Shown here: piece after piece, positions 33,261-44,340 of the stretch | Layout: each line of letters starts with the position of its first letter | Position numbering within the stretch: the first letter of the stretch is position 1 | DNA from: Zygnema cylindricum | Taxonomy: Eukaryota; Streptophyta; Zygnematophyceae; Zygnematales; Zygnemataceae | Assembly: GCA_037447655.1 (NCBI GenBank) | Contig: JBBHKE010002994.1 | Location: 91,845-155,844, forward strand | Length of the DNA: 64,000 bases | Direction: 5' to 3' | Position numbers and translations under genes: made by a program | The notes under the pieces: generated by a model | Databases searched by the model: none | Told to the model about the DNA's origin: nothing | Seen by the model: only the letters and a program-made list of their open reading frames with translations

Positions 33261-33666
33261 TGTCGGTGAAAATTATCCGCGCTGTATTTATGAACACTAA
33301 ATTTTGTAGACGCACAAAAACTGCCGGTCCATATATTTTGATGTCATTATGACATTGGTACTATTGTCACGCTAAATGTCAGTTACGTCGGGACCACCGT
33401 CAAAGGTTACCTGTAAATAATGCGCAGTTACATAATTGAAAGTAAACATTTATGAACGGTTAAATTACGCTTGTAGTTTTAATGTTAACAACATTTTCCG
33501 TTAAGTTGCTTGATTTTCGTACGAAAAAGGTACTTTTGAAATCTAATAATGTCGCACTTTGTTGGTTTTATTAGAGTCATTTTACGTTGTACGGTTCTAC
33601 ACTTCTTTCCACCCAGTGCTACTCACTTGGTGCAACCAACGGATTCTTTCGTTATATCAAAAATAA

Positions 33667-34095
33667 AAGGAGGTTTGGAGTAGAAAGTGGGAGAATTGGA
33701 AGATTTTGGGGGTTAGGGATGGACAGTGGTCACAACACTCCAATCGAGGTTGGTCCAGAAAGTTGTTAAGGCCGAGAAAAAGGTTTTTTCTAGAATTGGC
33801 AAGGGACTCGATCCGGGAAATTAACTCTATAGTTGACAATGATGGGATGGGATGTGTCAGTAAAGCTATGATACAATGTGGCTTGTCATTGGAAGATGGG
33901 ACATGGGAGGAAGGAATGCTTACACATCAGTTGCAATGTATCATCGACAAACACCGAAGCCATTTCGACGGAGAGGAAGTGCCACCTCCCTTGGCAAGGG
34001 CATGGGAATCTCTCATAAATTTTGAAAACGCTGACACCGCTACTCATGAAGATGAGGTTACGGACGAACTATTCACGGAAGGGGACGAATATTAA
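33667..34095 (+). CDS. unrecognised ORF inside the DNA transposon
   Basis: The frame is open from 33,667 (after a stop at 33,664) to TAA at 34,093-34,095, 142 codons. There is no ATG before MGCVSKAMIQCG, so it may be the last exon of a longer gene. The first part is basic and Trp-rich (EVWSRKWENWKILGVRDGQWSQHSNRGWSRKLLRPRKRFFLELARDS). The second half is acidic and helical (LEDGTWEEGMLTHQLQCIIDKHRSHFDGEEVPPPLARAWESL, then EDEVTDELFTEGDEY). I do not recognise the family. By position it could be the C-terminal part of the transposase or of an accessory protein. Well-formed codons and an acidic tail argue against chance. Confidence 0.45.
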   Translation, partial: KEVWSRKWENWKILGVRDGQWSQHSNRGWSRKLLRPRKRFFLELARDSIREINSIVDNDGMGCVSKAMIQCGLSLEDGTWEEGMLTHQLQCIIDKHRSHFDGEEVPPPLARAWESLINFENADTATHEDEVTDELFTEGDEY

Positions 34096-34835
34096 ACCCA
34101 TGTTAATGCCTAAGCATTCCCCATGTATGCCTTTTTGGTGGATCTTGGAACGTAAGAGTGACATAGTTTTGTAGTTTTTGTTGCTTTGGCTTGTCTAACT
34201 TGTTTTTCAAATGTAAGAAGTGTTAGGATTTAGGAGATAGGAGTTATCATACAATATCATAGGGGTAATACGTCGCATAGTGTGTCTCTTACTACAATGT
34301 AATTGTTTTTGCAATTTTTTATTTACTTCATTGTGAAGTAAGTATGCCAAAACAATGTATAACACAACCATTTTATAAAACACGATTTTTTTTTTGCAAT
34401 ATTTGAGTATGTATAAAAGCGATGGTTTGTCATGCTTAATGTTTTACCGTGTGTTTGTCATTCACCTATAAGAAACATGATGTTGTAACTGGTGAACAGA
34501 TTCTTAGTTTTTACCTTTGATAAGCAAACATGTTTTAACGTTATTGATATTAGGCGACGAGCCGGCCCCAATCGCTGATCGCTGTCGCACCAGTGACATG
34601 GACTATTTCATTGTGATTTGATTAGCGTTGACAGTTTCTCATTACCGGTGGGATTTTCAGCGATGATATTGCCTCATAGTGGAAGGAGTTTTTAGCAACG
34701 ATACAACGTCTTTACTCATTTTTAATTAGATGGCGATATTGCTTTATTGCTGATTTGCAGTTCAGCAGCGACACACTTACGTCGCCGGTTGGTCGGTTGA
34801 GCCGGTTTATTAGTCAGCTATAACATGAATTATAA
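34096..34835. other. non-coding interior of the transposon
   Basis: AT-rich sequence after the ORF. GTAAGAAGTGTTAGG and long T runs at 34,310-34,400 could be 3' untranslated sequence. No other feature seen. Confidence 0.5.
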
Positions 34836-34998
34836 CTGGTTTATAATCCAACGACAAAATTGCCTCATTGTTGGTCGGTTATCATCCATGACAAAAAAAA
34901 AAAAAAAACAACATTCCATTGGTTTATAATCCAACGACGAAATGCCTCGTCGCTGAGTGATCATCATCCATGACAAAAGAAAAAAAAACTACATTACG
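34836..34998. repeat. two direct copies of an ~80-bp unit
   Basis: TGGTTTATAATCCAACGACAAA at 34,838 recurs at 34,919, each time ending in CATCCATGACAAAA and an A run followed by CTACATT or CAACATT. Confidence 0.8.
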
Positions 34999-35765
34999 TA
35001 GCAGACGCAAACATGTACAAGACAAAATCATTTGGTAAAAAATAAAAGAAAGTCATATGTCAATGAAACAAAGAGTAATAACATCGCCACTAAAAGTGTC
35101 ATTGGCTTAAAAATATTTAGCATTAAAAAAAATTCATTACAATCATTTAGTAGTTATGACAAGAAAAACAATTATGGCTCCAAAATTTCACTATTTTACG
35201 CACACCGAAAATGAATATCTACCCTAAACTTCGGAAAATTTCTATACCTTTCCACATTCTCTTGAATCTTGTATCTATTCTCTCATTTAAATTCCATTTT
35301 TATACAAATCATTTCACCATCCTCTTGTAGGGTCGGAAAATTAAAAAGTCGAATGTAATATGTTGTCGGAAATAAATGAAAAACTTTGTCTTCAACCTGA
35401 AAAAAAAAATAAGAGGATTTAGGTTAAATTGTCGATTCATTAAAAGGTTTGGTTTTTAATGATTTTTTAGGGTTTTTGTGAACAACCAACCATTTGTTTT
35501 TCCTTGACTGTTTAGCTACATTTGTTTAATGTGATTTGAGAAAACATGGGAGATAGTCTATTAATTGAAGAAAATACAAACCAACCATTTTGTGATTGTA
35601 CCACTTGACTTGAGGCAGCATACGCATATCTAAGGAGAAAAATTCAGAATCCCCACTGACAACTCAAAAAAAAAAAAAAATCGCATTCAAAAACTTCTCA
35701 TTAGATTGATGAGACAAATGCCTATTTCAGTCTACTTGTTGAGGTTAATTTTACTTAAAATGAAA
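34999..35765. other. transposon interior, nothing recognised
   Basis: A/T-rich sequence without convincing coding potential. The short open frame at 35,032-35,214 is Lys/Asn/Ser-rich, as expected from AT-rich DNA. Confidence 0.5.
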
Positions 35766-36805
35766 GAGACTTGTTAATGCAACATATGACATATAATTAG
35801 ATTAATTTGACAGATAATTAGACAAATAATTAGATTTGATAGATAATTAGATTAGATAGATAATTAGATAAGATAGTTAGTTGGATTAGATAGATAACTA
35901 GATTAGCTAGTGATTTAGATTGGATAGATACTTCGATTAGATAGATAACTAGATTAGATAGTGAATTAGATTGGATAGATAATTAGATTAGATAGATTAT
36001 TAGATCAGATAGATAATTAGATTAGATAGGTAATTAGATTAGATAGGTAATTTGACAGATAATTAGATTAAATAATTAGATTAGATAATTTGACAAATAG
36101 ATAGACAGGTAATTAGACAGATAATTAGACAGATAAATTGATAGAGAATTAGATTAGAGAATTTGACAGATAATTTGACAAATAATTAGACAGATAAGTA
36201 GATTAGATTGATAATTAGATTAGATAGATGACTAGATAAGATATTGATTAGAAAGATAATTAGATTAGATAGATAATTAGATTATATAACCCTAATTAGA
36301 TAATTTGACAGATAATCGGATAGATAATTAGATAGATAGTTGGATTATATAACCCTAATTAGATATTTTGACAGATAATTGGATAGATAATTAGACCGAT
36401 AATTAGATTAGATAATTTGACACCTAATTTGACACATAATTTGACATATAATTAGACAGATAATTAGACAGATAATTAGATTAGATAGATAACTAGATTA
36501 GATAGTGAATTAGATTAGAAAGATAATTAGATTAGATAATTGATTAGATAATTTGACAAATAATTGGACAGATAATTACAGAGATAATTATACAAGTAAT
36601 TAGACAGATTATTAGATTAAATAATTTTACACATAATTGGACAGATAATTTGACAGATAATTATATTAGATTAGATAATAAGATTAGATAGATAATTAGA
36701 TTATATAGTGAATTATATTAGATAGAGAATTAGGCAGGTTATACAGACAAAAAATTACCCAAATAATTAGACATATAATTAGACATATAATTAGACAAAT
36801 ACATT
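35766..36805. repeat. AT-rich tandem array, TTAGATAGATAA type
   Basis: About 1 kb of degenerate units built from TTAGATTAGATAGATAA and TTTGACAGATAATTAGACAG. It is not the plant telomere repeat. It lies wholly inside the DNA transposon. Confidence 0.9.
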
Positions 36806-37740
36806 GCTTTGTCTTTTAAGTTTTCTTTTCCAATTTTCTGTTTTGATATTTTTTCACTTTTCCTTTGTAGTCTTCCCTTCTGTTTTTGGTTGTTACTCCT
36901 GACATAACATATTCAACCACTGCATATTCAACCACTGCAGTAAGAGAGAAGGATCTTGCCTCGTCATCATTGGTGGAGTTGGCTGGCAGCAATTTTTTCG
37001 CCATTTCGAACAACAAAACCCTAAAAATGTAAGCACCCTAAGAAAGTAAGCAGATAGCAGGAAAGAGATGACATGGGCGACGTGCAATCCATGGTGGTGA
37101 AAAAGTAAGCGAGAATTTCACAAATCCCTGCTAAAAAATTGGAGAGAATTTCCAAATGGCGGCGCAGTTAGGATGACGGTTGTTGTCAGATTCCAAAGGG
37201 AACAAACAAAAAAAAAAACCGGTTGTGATTGGACAAAGAAAGAGTGATTGTGATTGGTCCAAGAAGATTACATTTGGCGTTTCCTCACGACATATATCAC
37301 CCACGCCAAATGTTGTAAATTTATTAAATTTTTGTAAATATGGTTACTCTATTTCATGTGCCATCATGGTAAAAAACCCATATTACAATTAAAAGTTACT
37401 CCTTTCAAGGGTCATTTTGGTAAGTCGGGTTTTTTTTAGAATTAATATATACACTAAAATAGGCGCGATCCTATATTAGAATACATTTTCATGAAATTGG
37501 TGCGAAGTTCCCTATTTAACCTGAATACGCGGAATGTCGAACAACAGTTACAAAGTTGTTGCGGAAATAAAGGCAAACACATATTTTTGCCGTTGTACTA
37601 TAAACTTTAAGCATGGATTTTAAGGTAAATGTTTACACTGACGACGATGTTGTCGACAGACGAGAGTTATGCGAACAGTTTTTTTTCGATGTGATTTAGT
37701 TTTTTTGTTTATTGCAATTTCACGTGCGAGCGTGACTCTT
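36806..37740. other. transposon interior next to the right TIR
   Basis: T/C-rich then mixed sequence. A short inverted pair (CATTTGGCG at about 37,270 and CGCCAAATG at about 37,304) is visible. No gene recognised; minus frames at 36,816-37,087 are short and low complexity. Confidence 0.45.
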
Positions 37741-37975
37741 TTAAATCATCAAAATGTACCTTATCACTTAAAAAGTACAATTTTGCACGGCCAGACGTCG
37801 TCCGTACTCCACACTATTTAAAACCCACCTATATTAGAATGTTGTTACGCCAATTAAACCTTACTTTAAAATCATAATGAAAAAATTAGAATTGTTTACT
37901 CTATTTGATGTCATAGAGTCAAAAGTTCGAGCGACTGAATTAGAGTAATTTACTCTAATTACGATTCGCAATATA
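37741..37975 (-). repeat. right terminal inverted repeat of the 5.4-kb transposon
   Basis: It pairs with 32,596-32,830. Its outermost bases are GTATATTGCGAATCG (minus) against CTACACCGCGAATCG at the left end, so the tip has decayed. Confidence 0.85.
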
Positions 37976-38687
37976 CTGAATGTACAGAGGCATACCAGCC
38001 GTACGTAATCATCAACTACCTCTATTAATGTTAGTATACCTGAATACTTCGTGATATGTCAGAACTAATAGACCTACACTAATAACTAATACACATAGGA
38101 CAAAACATTGTTGTAAATATTTACAAACCTTACGAATTTCGTCAAATGAATCTAGACCGTCCAAAATAAATATCATGTGATGGACACGATTTTGCGTCCC
38201 TCACCAAAATGACCAAACTGACGGTGCCGCCGTCCGTAGCTCTTATTCAGCATAACTGATGTCGTGTCACGTGATCACACAATTCGTGTCACGTGATCAC
38301 AAAATCTAGTTGACGAACTGACGTCACCTCATCCATATTAGTTCGTACTGGCAGCGTCCTTTTTGACAACATTCCAAGTTTGATCGCTTCACGATCCGTC
38401 GTACATTTGACTCGCATATTCCGTATCTTTCCTTACGTTTATTTGCGCCACTCAAATAGTTTTGTACATCCCAAACAATTAGTACCATTACTCCCCCAAT
38501 TCGCAAATCCATTCGAACCTCCACAGTAAATCAATATATCATACTCATTGAAAATCGCGTCAAGTACTCACGAAATATTTTGTACGCACGAAACGTAGCG
38601 TACGCACGAAACTCACTTTTCAAAAACAACAGACCGCCGAACAGATAGCGTAATGTATCATTGCCAACCATCAATGTGTAGATCATT

Positions 38688-39835
38688 CCTTTTACGGCTG
38701 AGGTAAGTACTCTATTCTAATGTAGTTACCAGAGTTCATGGCTTCTTTCCAAAATCTCTTTCCTATTTTCTTGTCGGCCAACATACTGCATACACTATCT
38801 CCTAGTGTTTAGTTAAACCTCTCACCTACCCCACTTTGTTTTGCGTTATATGGTACGGTTTTCTCGTGCTAAACTCCCTCATCTCTGTAGTATTCCTCAA
38901 ACTGGTTAGAGTTATATTACCCCCCATTATCACTCTTTCATCTCTTAATCGGGGTTCCATGCAACTTCTCACTCCACGCTTTATATTTTTTAAAGTAGGT
39001 TGGTGTTCAGACTTTGTTTTTAGGAAGTAGACTTTAGAGTATCTATGCCAATCATCGGTTATTTTCAACATAAACCTCTTTTTCTTTGATCGAAGGTACT
39101 TTTGCAAGTCCCCAAATACCTCCATGGACCGAATTAAGTACATTCTAACCCATATATGTGGCGGCTTTGGGAAAGGGAAGTCTGTGAGCCTTACCTTAAG
39201 CACAGCCACAACAATCATCCACCATTTCATTGTCGCCAAACTGAATGCCTTCTACTACACCAAGCTTCTTCATTTCCCTCAACCTATCACAATGCTCATG
39301 CTCCAACCGCTTATGCCAAATTATCAACTTTTGGAACACCAACATAGTAAGCATTCGTCTTTTCATTACTCACGTTAAGCATAAACATTCCTTGGCTACC
39401 GTAATCTGCCATGAAGTAAACTTCATCCCCATATTTAGGTGTAAAGACTCCGTTTCTAGTGAAGGTATCAAACTCTTTGTCATCTAACACAGACGTAGAG
39501 ACAAGATTTTTACTCAGCTAAGGAATTTAGAGCACATCTAAGAAAGTGAGTATAGAAGTCTTACCCTCCACTAAGAATTTCAAATCTACTAATCCCACTA
39601 GGTCTGTAGTAACCACTCTCCCATCCCCATTCTCCATTTCTACAGTAGGAATTTTCCTTAGCTTAGTGAAGAGGTCCTTGTCACCACACATGTGCATGGA
39701 TGCACCTGAGTCGATGATCCATCCTTCCTGTGGAGCTTCCCGAATCGCTCCCATGGCACACTTTTGTCTCCAAGGGATCTCCTTCTCCTCCAAACTCTCG
39801 TCAAGAAGAAGATCCCCATCCTCCTCAGAGGACTC
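38688..39835 (-). pseudogene. B5/6 integrase and protease, second copy
   Basis: This is near-identical in order and sequence to 31,115-32,264. Integrase fragments (38,826-39,239 and beyond) are badly frameshifted. The protease frame 39,527-39,868 keeps WIIDSGASMHMCGDKDLFTKLRKIPTVEMENGDG. The two copies carry different small errors, so one is not a simple sequencing repeat of the other. Confidence 0.82.
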
Positions 39836-40839
39836 GTCTTCGGTTTCTCCTGTCACTTTTGTGACCACAAGTGCCTTTTTCTTCCCTACGGAAAAACCCC
39901 CTCCACGATTCTATTGGATCCTCAGCTCCGACAGCTTGACACAATACGGGATAAAGTGTCCCGGCTTTTTGCAAAAATGACAAATGCCCTTTGGGAGCCT
40001 CAGTCCTCCTGCCTGAACTCTTTGTCCTTTGTATGGCTTTTTCTAGTCCTATCTCCCCTTGTTCCCTCCGGCGGCTAGAGCTTGAACACTCTTTCCTCCT
40101 CTCCTGATCTCAATCGTGTTCTCCTACACAAGTATCATACGGACCACTGTATTCCACTTCCATGAACTATCAGTCATTTCCTGTACTCCGTACACTATGT
40201 TTTCATACTCGTCGGCTAACTTCATGATGAGAGTGTTAACTTTCATTTTCATTGTACCTGTTCATCTCGCACTCTCCATCTCTATATACAAACAAGAAAG
40301 ATCATTACAGTAGTCTAACATCTTTCCCCCTTTTTAAGTAGAATTTCCCAATTTTTCCTCTGCCAACTGGAGCTGTTGAATCGTACCAGCTCTATAGATC
40401 TCTATCAAACTCAACCACAACTCCTTGGCCTTATAAACGTGAAGATGGGGAGTTACCAGAGATTGAGTGAGGTGTCTCAGAATGAAGTTCTTGGCAGCCA
40501 TGTTGGTGTCTTCCCACATTTGAGTGTCGGTCTCCACGATCTTCACGATCGCCGCTCCGAGTGTCATGGGAATAGGAGCAATATGAGTAGGAGGTATCTC
40601 CTTTTCTTTCCCTTATTTGGACACGCTGCTGTCCCCATCATCTGCCTCCTCCGATGCAGCAGATGTTGCGACAGAAAAAATTATTTTCTTAAACCTTGGT
40701 GGGGTTCCTTGAGGTGGACTTTTCACTTGTCCACTAAGAATACCCAAGTATCGTTTTCACACAAAGCCCCTGTCATCATGGCTTCCCAATAGATAAACCG
40801 TGATCCATTGAAGATGGGCACCCTAAAGGGTGGGCCCAT
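39836..40839 (-). pseudogene. B5/6 gag, broken
   Basis: Gag starts at ATG 40,839-40,837 in the primer site. It keeps the NMAAKNFILRHLTQSLVTPHLHVYKAKELWLSLIEIYRAGTI capsid stretch (40,334-40,567). The zinc knuckle CHFCKKPGHFIPYC is near 39,950-39,990. Stops and shifts occur near 40,330, 40,060 and upstream of 40,570. Confidence 0.85.
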
Positions 40840-40843
40840 AACC
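40829..40843 (-). other. B5/6 primer-binding site, exact half-tRNA-iMet match
   Basis: The + strand is GGTGGGCCCATAACC, 15 of 15 with the tRNA-iMet anticodon arm as I recall it. The gag ATG is inside, and the LTR begins at 40,844. Confidence 0.75.
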
Positions 40844-41852
40844 TGGAATTATGTGTCCTCCATTGGACTACAGAATTCAAGAAGCCTCTAGATAGTTTTT
40901 AACTAACCCACTTTCAATGGCAACCCCTGCTTCCCAAGCTCACAAGCAGACAATCTGACTGCACCCTCGTGCAGCCTGGACTCCCTTGAGTCCGTAGGAA
41001 AAAAATCTTTGAAAACCTCAAACTAGGCGATTAGTTTTAGGGTGGCAAATATGCTAATATATACAAACTCTCAAAGAGAGAGAAGACCATCTCCCAGATT
41101 TTTCTAAGTCATAGCTCACTCTCACAACCCCTATCTACTGGATGTACGAACTAATCAAAACACGGTACAGTAATAGAAAGTATTACTGTCGATGTAATTT
41201 TTGTACAGCCTTTGTACGACAAGGCCATTAAGCGGACGCGTGTCGACTTTTCACTCGTCCGTACGTTCCTCGGAATTCCCGCGACCGAATGTTACCTATC
41301 CACTTGGCGCCAGGTCATGCCACGTCACAAAATGCCAAAGTGACCATTTCGGGATCTCGGCGATGATGTGCGCCGTTGGATGGAATTAAGTATTTGATCT
41401 CAACTGTCGAAACAAATGTCTGATTCATTTGTTTCGTGCGGAATCATATCCGTACTGTATTTAACTTGTTCTATGTATCTATATTTGTATTTCCGTTAAT
41501 TGGAATAACTACCGTAACAGTGTTTAAATATTTATCAAACCCTATATACTCTAGCAAACTTCTATGACAGACTGATTAGAGCAACGGCTACACCATGCTC
41601 TACCGGTCGAAGGTTCGAGTCCTGCCGGACTCAACCTTTGGTTGAGAGTGATTTAGGTAACTCTTGTACTGCACAGGTGGAGATGAGGCAGCCATGGCTC
41701 CACTACTCGCTCTTTCTCCTTCAGTGACTACAACAAGTATTGGGGATGGAGAGAGATAGGTGGAGGCTGACTACTTTTGCTCTCTTTTCTATTCATATAT
41801 TTAGACCTAGAAAATACTTATATTAAATCCTTTTTCTTAGTTATTTTCAACA
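40844..41852 (-). repeat. B5/6 5' LTR
   Basis: It is the partner of 27,908-28,916, of equal length. The + strand carries a tRNA-like stretch, from TGATTAGAGCAACGG (about 41,573) to the perfect B box GGTTCGAGTCC (41,612-41,622). Confidence 0.9.
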
Positions 41853-42432
41853 CCTCGGAATTTCTACGACCAAATGTTATCCCTCCACGTGGCGCAAGGT
41901 CATGCCACGTCCAAAAAAGCCAAAGTGACCATTCCGCGATCCTGGTAGCAATATATGTCGTAGGATTAAATTCGACATTGAATGTTAGTCGTCGAAACAA
42001 ATGTCGGATTCATTTGTTTGGTGCAGAATGACGTTCGCACTAAATATTAACTAGTTATATGTTCCTTCGTTCATATTTTAATTAATATGTTCTAAGATCA
42101 TACTACACTTTAAATATTTATCAAACCCTATGTATCTTAATAGACTTCTACGATAGACTGGTTTTGCTGTCGGCTACGGCGCGCTCTGCCAGTAAGATGT
42201 TCGAGTCCTGCCGGCCTCAACCTTTTGTTGAGAGTGACTTAAGTCACTTTTTAGTCCTATCTAAGGAGCTGAGGCAGCCATGGCTCCACTACTCTCTCTC
42301 TCCTTTAGTGACTACAACGAGTATGGGGGATAGAGAAAAACGGGTGGAGGCAACCAGTGTGCGGTTTTTCTTTCTTTTTCTACTAAGCTATTCAGACCTA
42401 AAAAATACCCGATAAATCTAGTGATTTCAACA
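41853..42432 (-). repeat. B3 5' LTR, outer part
   Basis: It continues the LTR cut at 27,907 (CCTCGGAATTTC and so on) to TTTCAACA at 42,432. Together the two parts make about 1,008 bp, the family's usual length. The next bases belong to an A-type LTR. Confidence 0.85.
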
Positions 42433-42534
42433 CTTGAGAGAGGAGTTAGAGGCAAACTAACTCTGTTATTTTCTTGCCTTTATTTTACTAGTTTCAAACC
42501 TAGAAAATACCAAAAGAAAACATCAATTTGTGCA

Positions 42535-44340
42535 CTCCCCTTATTTTCTAGTCACTTTTAAATTTAAGACCACGCTTCTCTGTGCAGGAAATTAATTTAG
42601 GGGAAGGTACAGGTTTGGTCATCATATCTGCAACCATCTCACTATCTGGTCTATACTCTAAACTGGTTATCTTGTTTTCTACCTTTTCTCTAACAAAGCT
42701 AAGTCTAATGTCCATATGTTTAGCTTTGAAGTGATGTTTAGGATTGGCAGCAATGGCAAATGCTCCCTGATTATCACAAAAAAAAAAAATTGCACACCAC
42801 TCTTAACATGTCCAAGTTCACAAAGCAAAGACTCCACCCATATTAATTCTTTTATAGCAGAGCAAGAGGCCATGTACTTTGCCTCCATTGTGGAGTGAGC
42901 AATAACCTTTTACTGTTTGTTGCTCCATTAGCAAGCCCCATCACCCACATACAATACATATCCAAAAGTACATCTCCTCATCGGAGCATCCCTATAACTA
43001 GCATCACTCCAAGTAGTGATATCAATATTTTCCCCACCCAAATGCAACCATAGCTCCCTAGTCCCTATCAGATATCTAAGGACTCTCTTAGCTGCCTTCT
43101 TATCTCTCTTAGTGGAAGCATTTAGACTTCTACTCAGCACTCCTACAGTTGCAGCTAAATCCGGTATGCTACAGTTCATAAAATACATTAGGCTGCCCAC
43201 TACTTGTCTGTAAAGAATCGTCTGCATGAACTTTTGTTCTTCAGGACCTAGATCATCATCTAAGACTATGACTCCTTCTTCCACACTCCCCTCACTTCTC
43301 TTTTTTAACTCCATTTGAGTTGTATAACTATTGGCCTTATCCAGCTGAAACTTTTCCAGCATATTCCCAATGGCCTTCTTCAAGGTTAGTCTAGTTATTT
43401 TCTTTTTTCTGTCTCTCTCTACTTGAATTCCCTAATTATATTTTGCTTCTCCCATATCTTTCATCTCAAACCTTTCTTTTAGATCCGTTTTCAGTTTGTT
43501 AATTTTATCCATTGGTTTACTCAAAACAAGCAAATCATCAACAAAAACTGCAATAAAAATAACACCTTCTTTATCCTCAAATACATAGATTTAGTGATAT
43601 GTACTGATTCGGATATATCCGAGACCGGTAAGAAACTCGTACAGCTTTTTGATCCACTCTCGAGGCGCATGTTTCAAACCATAAAGGGATTTGATTAGCA
43701 AGCATACCTAACTCTCCTCTCTTTCTTCCACAAATCCTTCGTGCTGTCGCATGAAGATCTCCTCTTCTAGTTCTCTATGCAGGAAGGTTGTCTTGATGTC
43801 CATTTGGTGCACCTCCAAGTCTTTTGCTGATACCAAACTAAAAAGTATTCGGACGGAGAGAAATCTGAAGACCGGGGCAAAGGTTTCTACGTTGTCAATT
43901 CCCTCTTTCTTCGTAAATCCTTTGGCCACCTACCGGGCCTTATAACGCTCGATGGTGTTATCCGGGTTTAGTTTAAGTTTGAACACCCACTTACAACCAA
44001 ACGGTTTTTGCTTAGGTGGACAATCCACCAGCTCTTAAGTATTCGCTGCCATGACTGAGGCCATCTCCTCTTTGATGGTTGTTTTCCATCGGTTTCGCTT
44101 TGGATAGTTTATCGCCTCTCCATTAGTCTGAGGTTCATCCGGATAAGAAAGTTTAGTTACCTTATTATTAACTTGTGTCTCTTGCAGCCTTTTACTGCTT
44201 GTGTTTCCTCCCTCAAAATTTGCTACCGAAATAGATGGTTCTTGTGGATTCTTTCGAACAATCTCGGCTTCTCCCCTGTCCCTCGGTTCCGGGTCCATTT
44301 CCACCATGTCTTCCGATTCAGGTGGAGTTGTCACTGATGT
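42535..44340 (-). pseudogene. A2 RT-RNase H, broken
   Basis: RNase H pieces include SDASYRDAPMRRCTFGYVLYVGDGAC (42,928-43,383) and MEAKYMASCSAIKELIWVESLLCELGHVKSGVQ (42,679-42,888). RT pieces include KGFTKKEGIDNVETFAPVFRFLSVRILFSL and HQMDIKTTFLHRELEEEIFMRQHEGF (43,708-43,929). The YVDD equivalent near 43,520-43,560 lies in a frame with a stop. A run of A at 42,778-42,790 shifts the CDNQ region. The linker is at 44,035-44,334. Confidence 0.87.

Larger units (their letters stand above)
32596..37975. mobile_element. 5.4-kb DNA transposon with ~235-bp terminal inverted repeats
   Basis: The left end CTACACCGCGAATCGTAATT is mirrored at the right end, and the match runs about 235 bp inward on each side. 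Tip-proximal parts are nearly identical (GCGAATCGTAATTAGAGTAAATTACTCTAATTC). The S-type LTR continues on both sides. The target duplication is unclear; TATA is one candidate. The interior holds one unrecognised ORF, a fold-back of terminal sequences, a duplicated 80-bp unit and a 1-kb AT-rich tandem array. Superfamily is not assigned. The MITE at 59,735-59,921 shares its ends. Confidence 0.8.
32525..38628 (-). mobile_element. S-type LTR split by a DNA transposon
   Basis: The minus strand from 38,628 begins TGTTTTTGAAAAGTGAGTTTCG and follows the S LTR (AATTGGGGGAGTAATGG, then CGGCTGGTATGCCTCTGTACATTCAG) down to about 37,976. There the transposon 32,596-37,975 starts. On its other side TATAATTGTAGGACTT (complement of 32,578-32,593) continues the LTR, then similarity fades toward the N gap. 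Bases 38,629-38,633 (ACAGA) would be the target duplication. 38,634-38,687 is not recognised. Confidence 0.75.
27908..41852 (-). mobile_element. Ty1/copia element B5/6 inserted in the B3 LTR
   Basis: The two LTRs are exactly 1,009 bp each (27,908-28,916 and 40,844-41,852), flanked by CCTCC (27,903-27,907) and CCTCG (41,853-41,857). They split the B3 LTR at one point, so this is one insertion. Inside, the 3' half (28,917-32,264) and the 5' half (38,688-40,839) are separated by about 6.4 kb of foreign DNA and an N gap. The integrase-protease region is present twice (31,115-32,264 and 38,688-39,835), which a simple insertion does not explain. Confidence 0.85.
19346..42432 (-). mobile_element. 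Ty1/copia element B3, split by three nested insertions
   Basis: B3 survives as a 5' LTR (42,432-41,853 plus 27,907-27,480), gag (27,475-26,634 and 20,859 onward) and protease (20,859-20,474 and 19,497-19,346). It is interrupted by B5/6 (27,908-41,852), R2 (20,860-26,633) and an S solo LTR (19,498-20,473). Removing the three inserts with one copy of each target duplication makes the sequence continuous. Everything after the protease is lost at the fusion to B4. Its right end sits in the 3' LTR of A2, with CTTGA (42,433-42,437) as the first host bases. Confidence 0.85.

Noticed and set aside
35766-36805. Interstitial telomere repeats
   Set aside because: Units are TTAGATTAGATAGATAA-like, not TTTAGGG, and lie inside a transposon.
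37976-38628. Independent promoter region of a host gene
   Set aside because: It aligns with the S-family LTR in reverse orientation from TGTTTTTGAAAAG onward.
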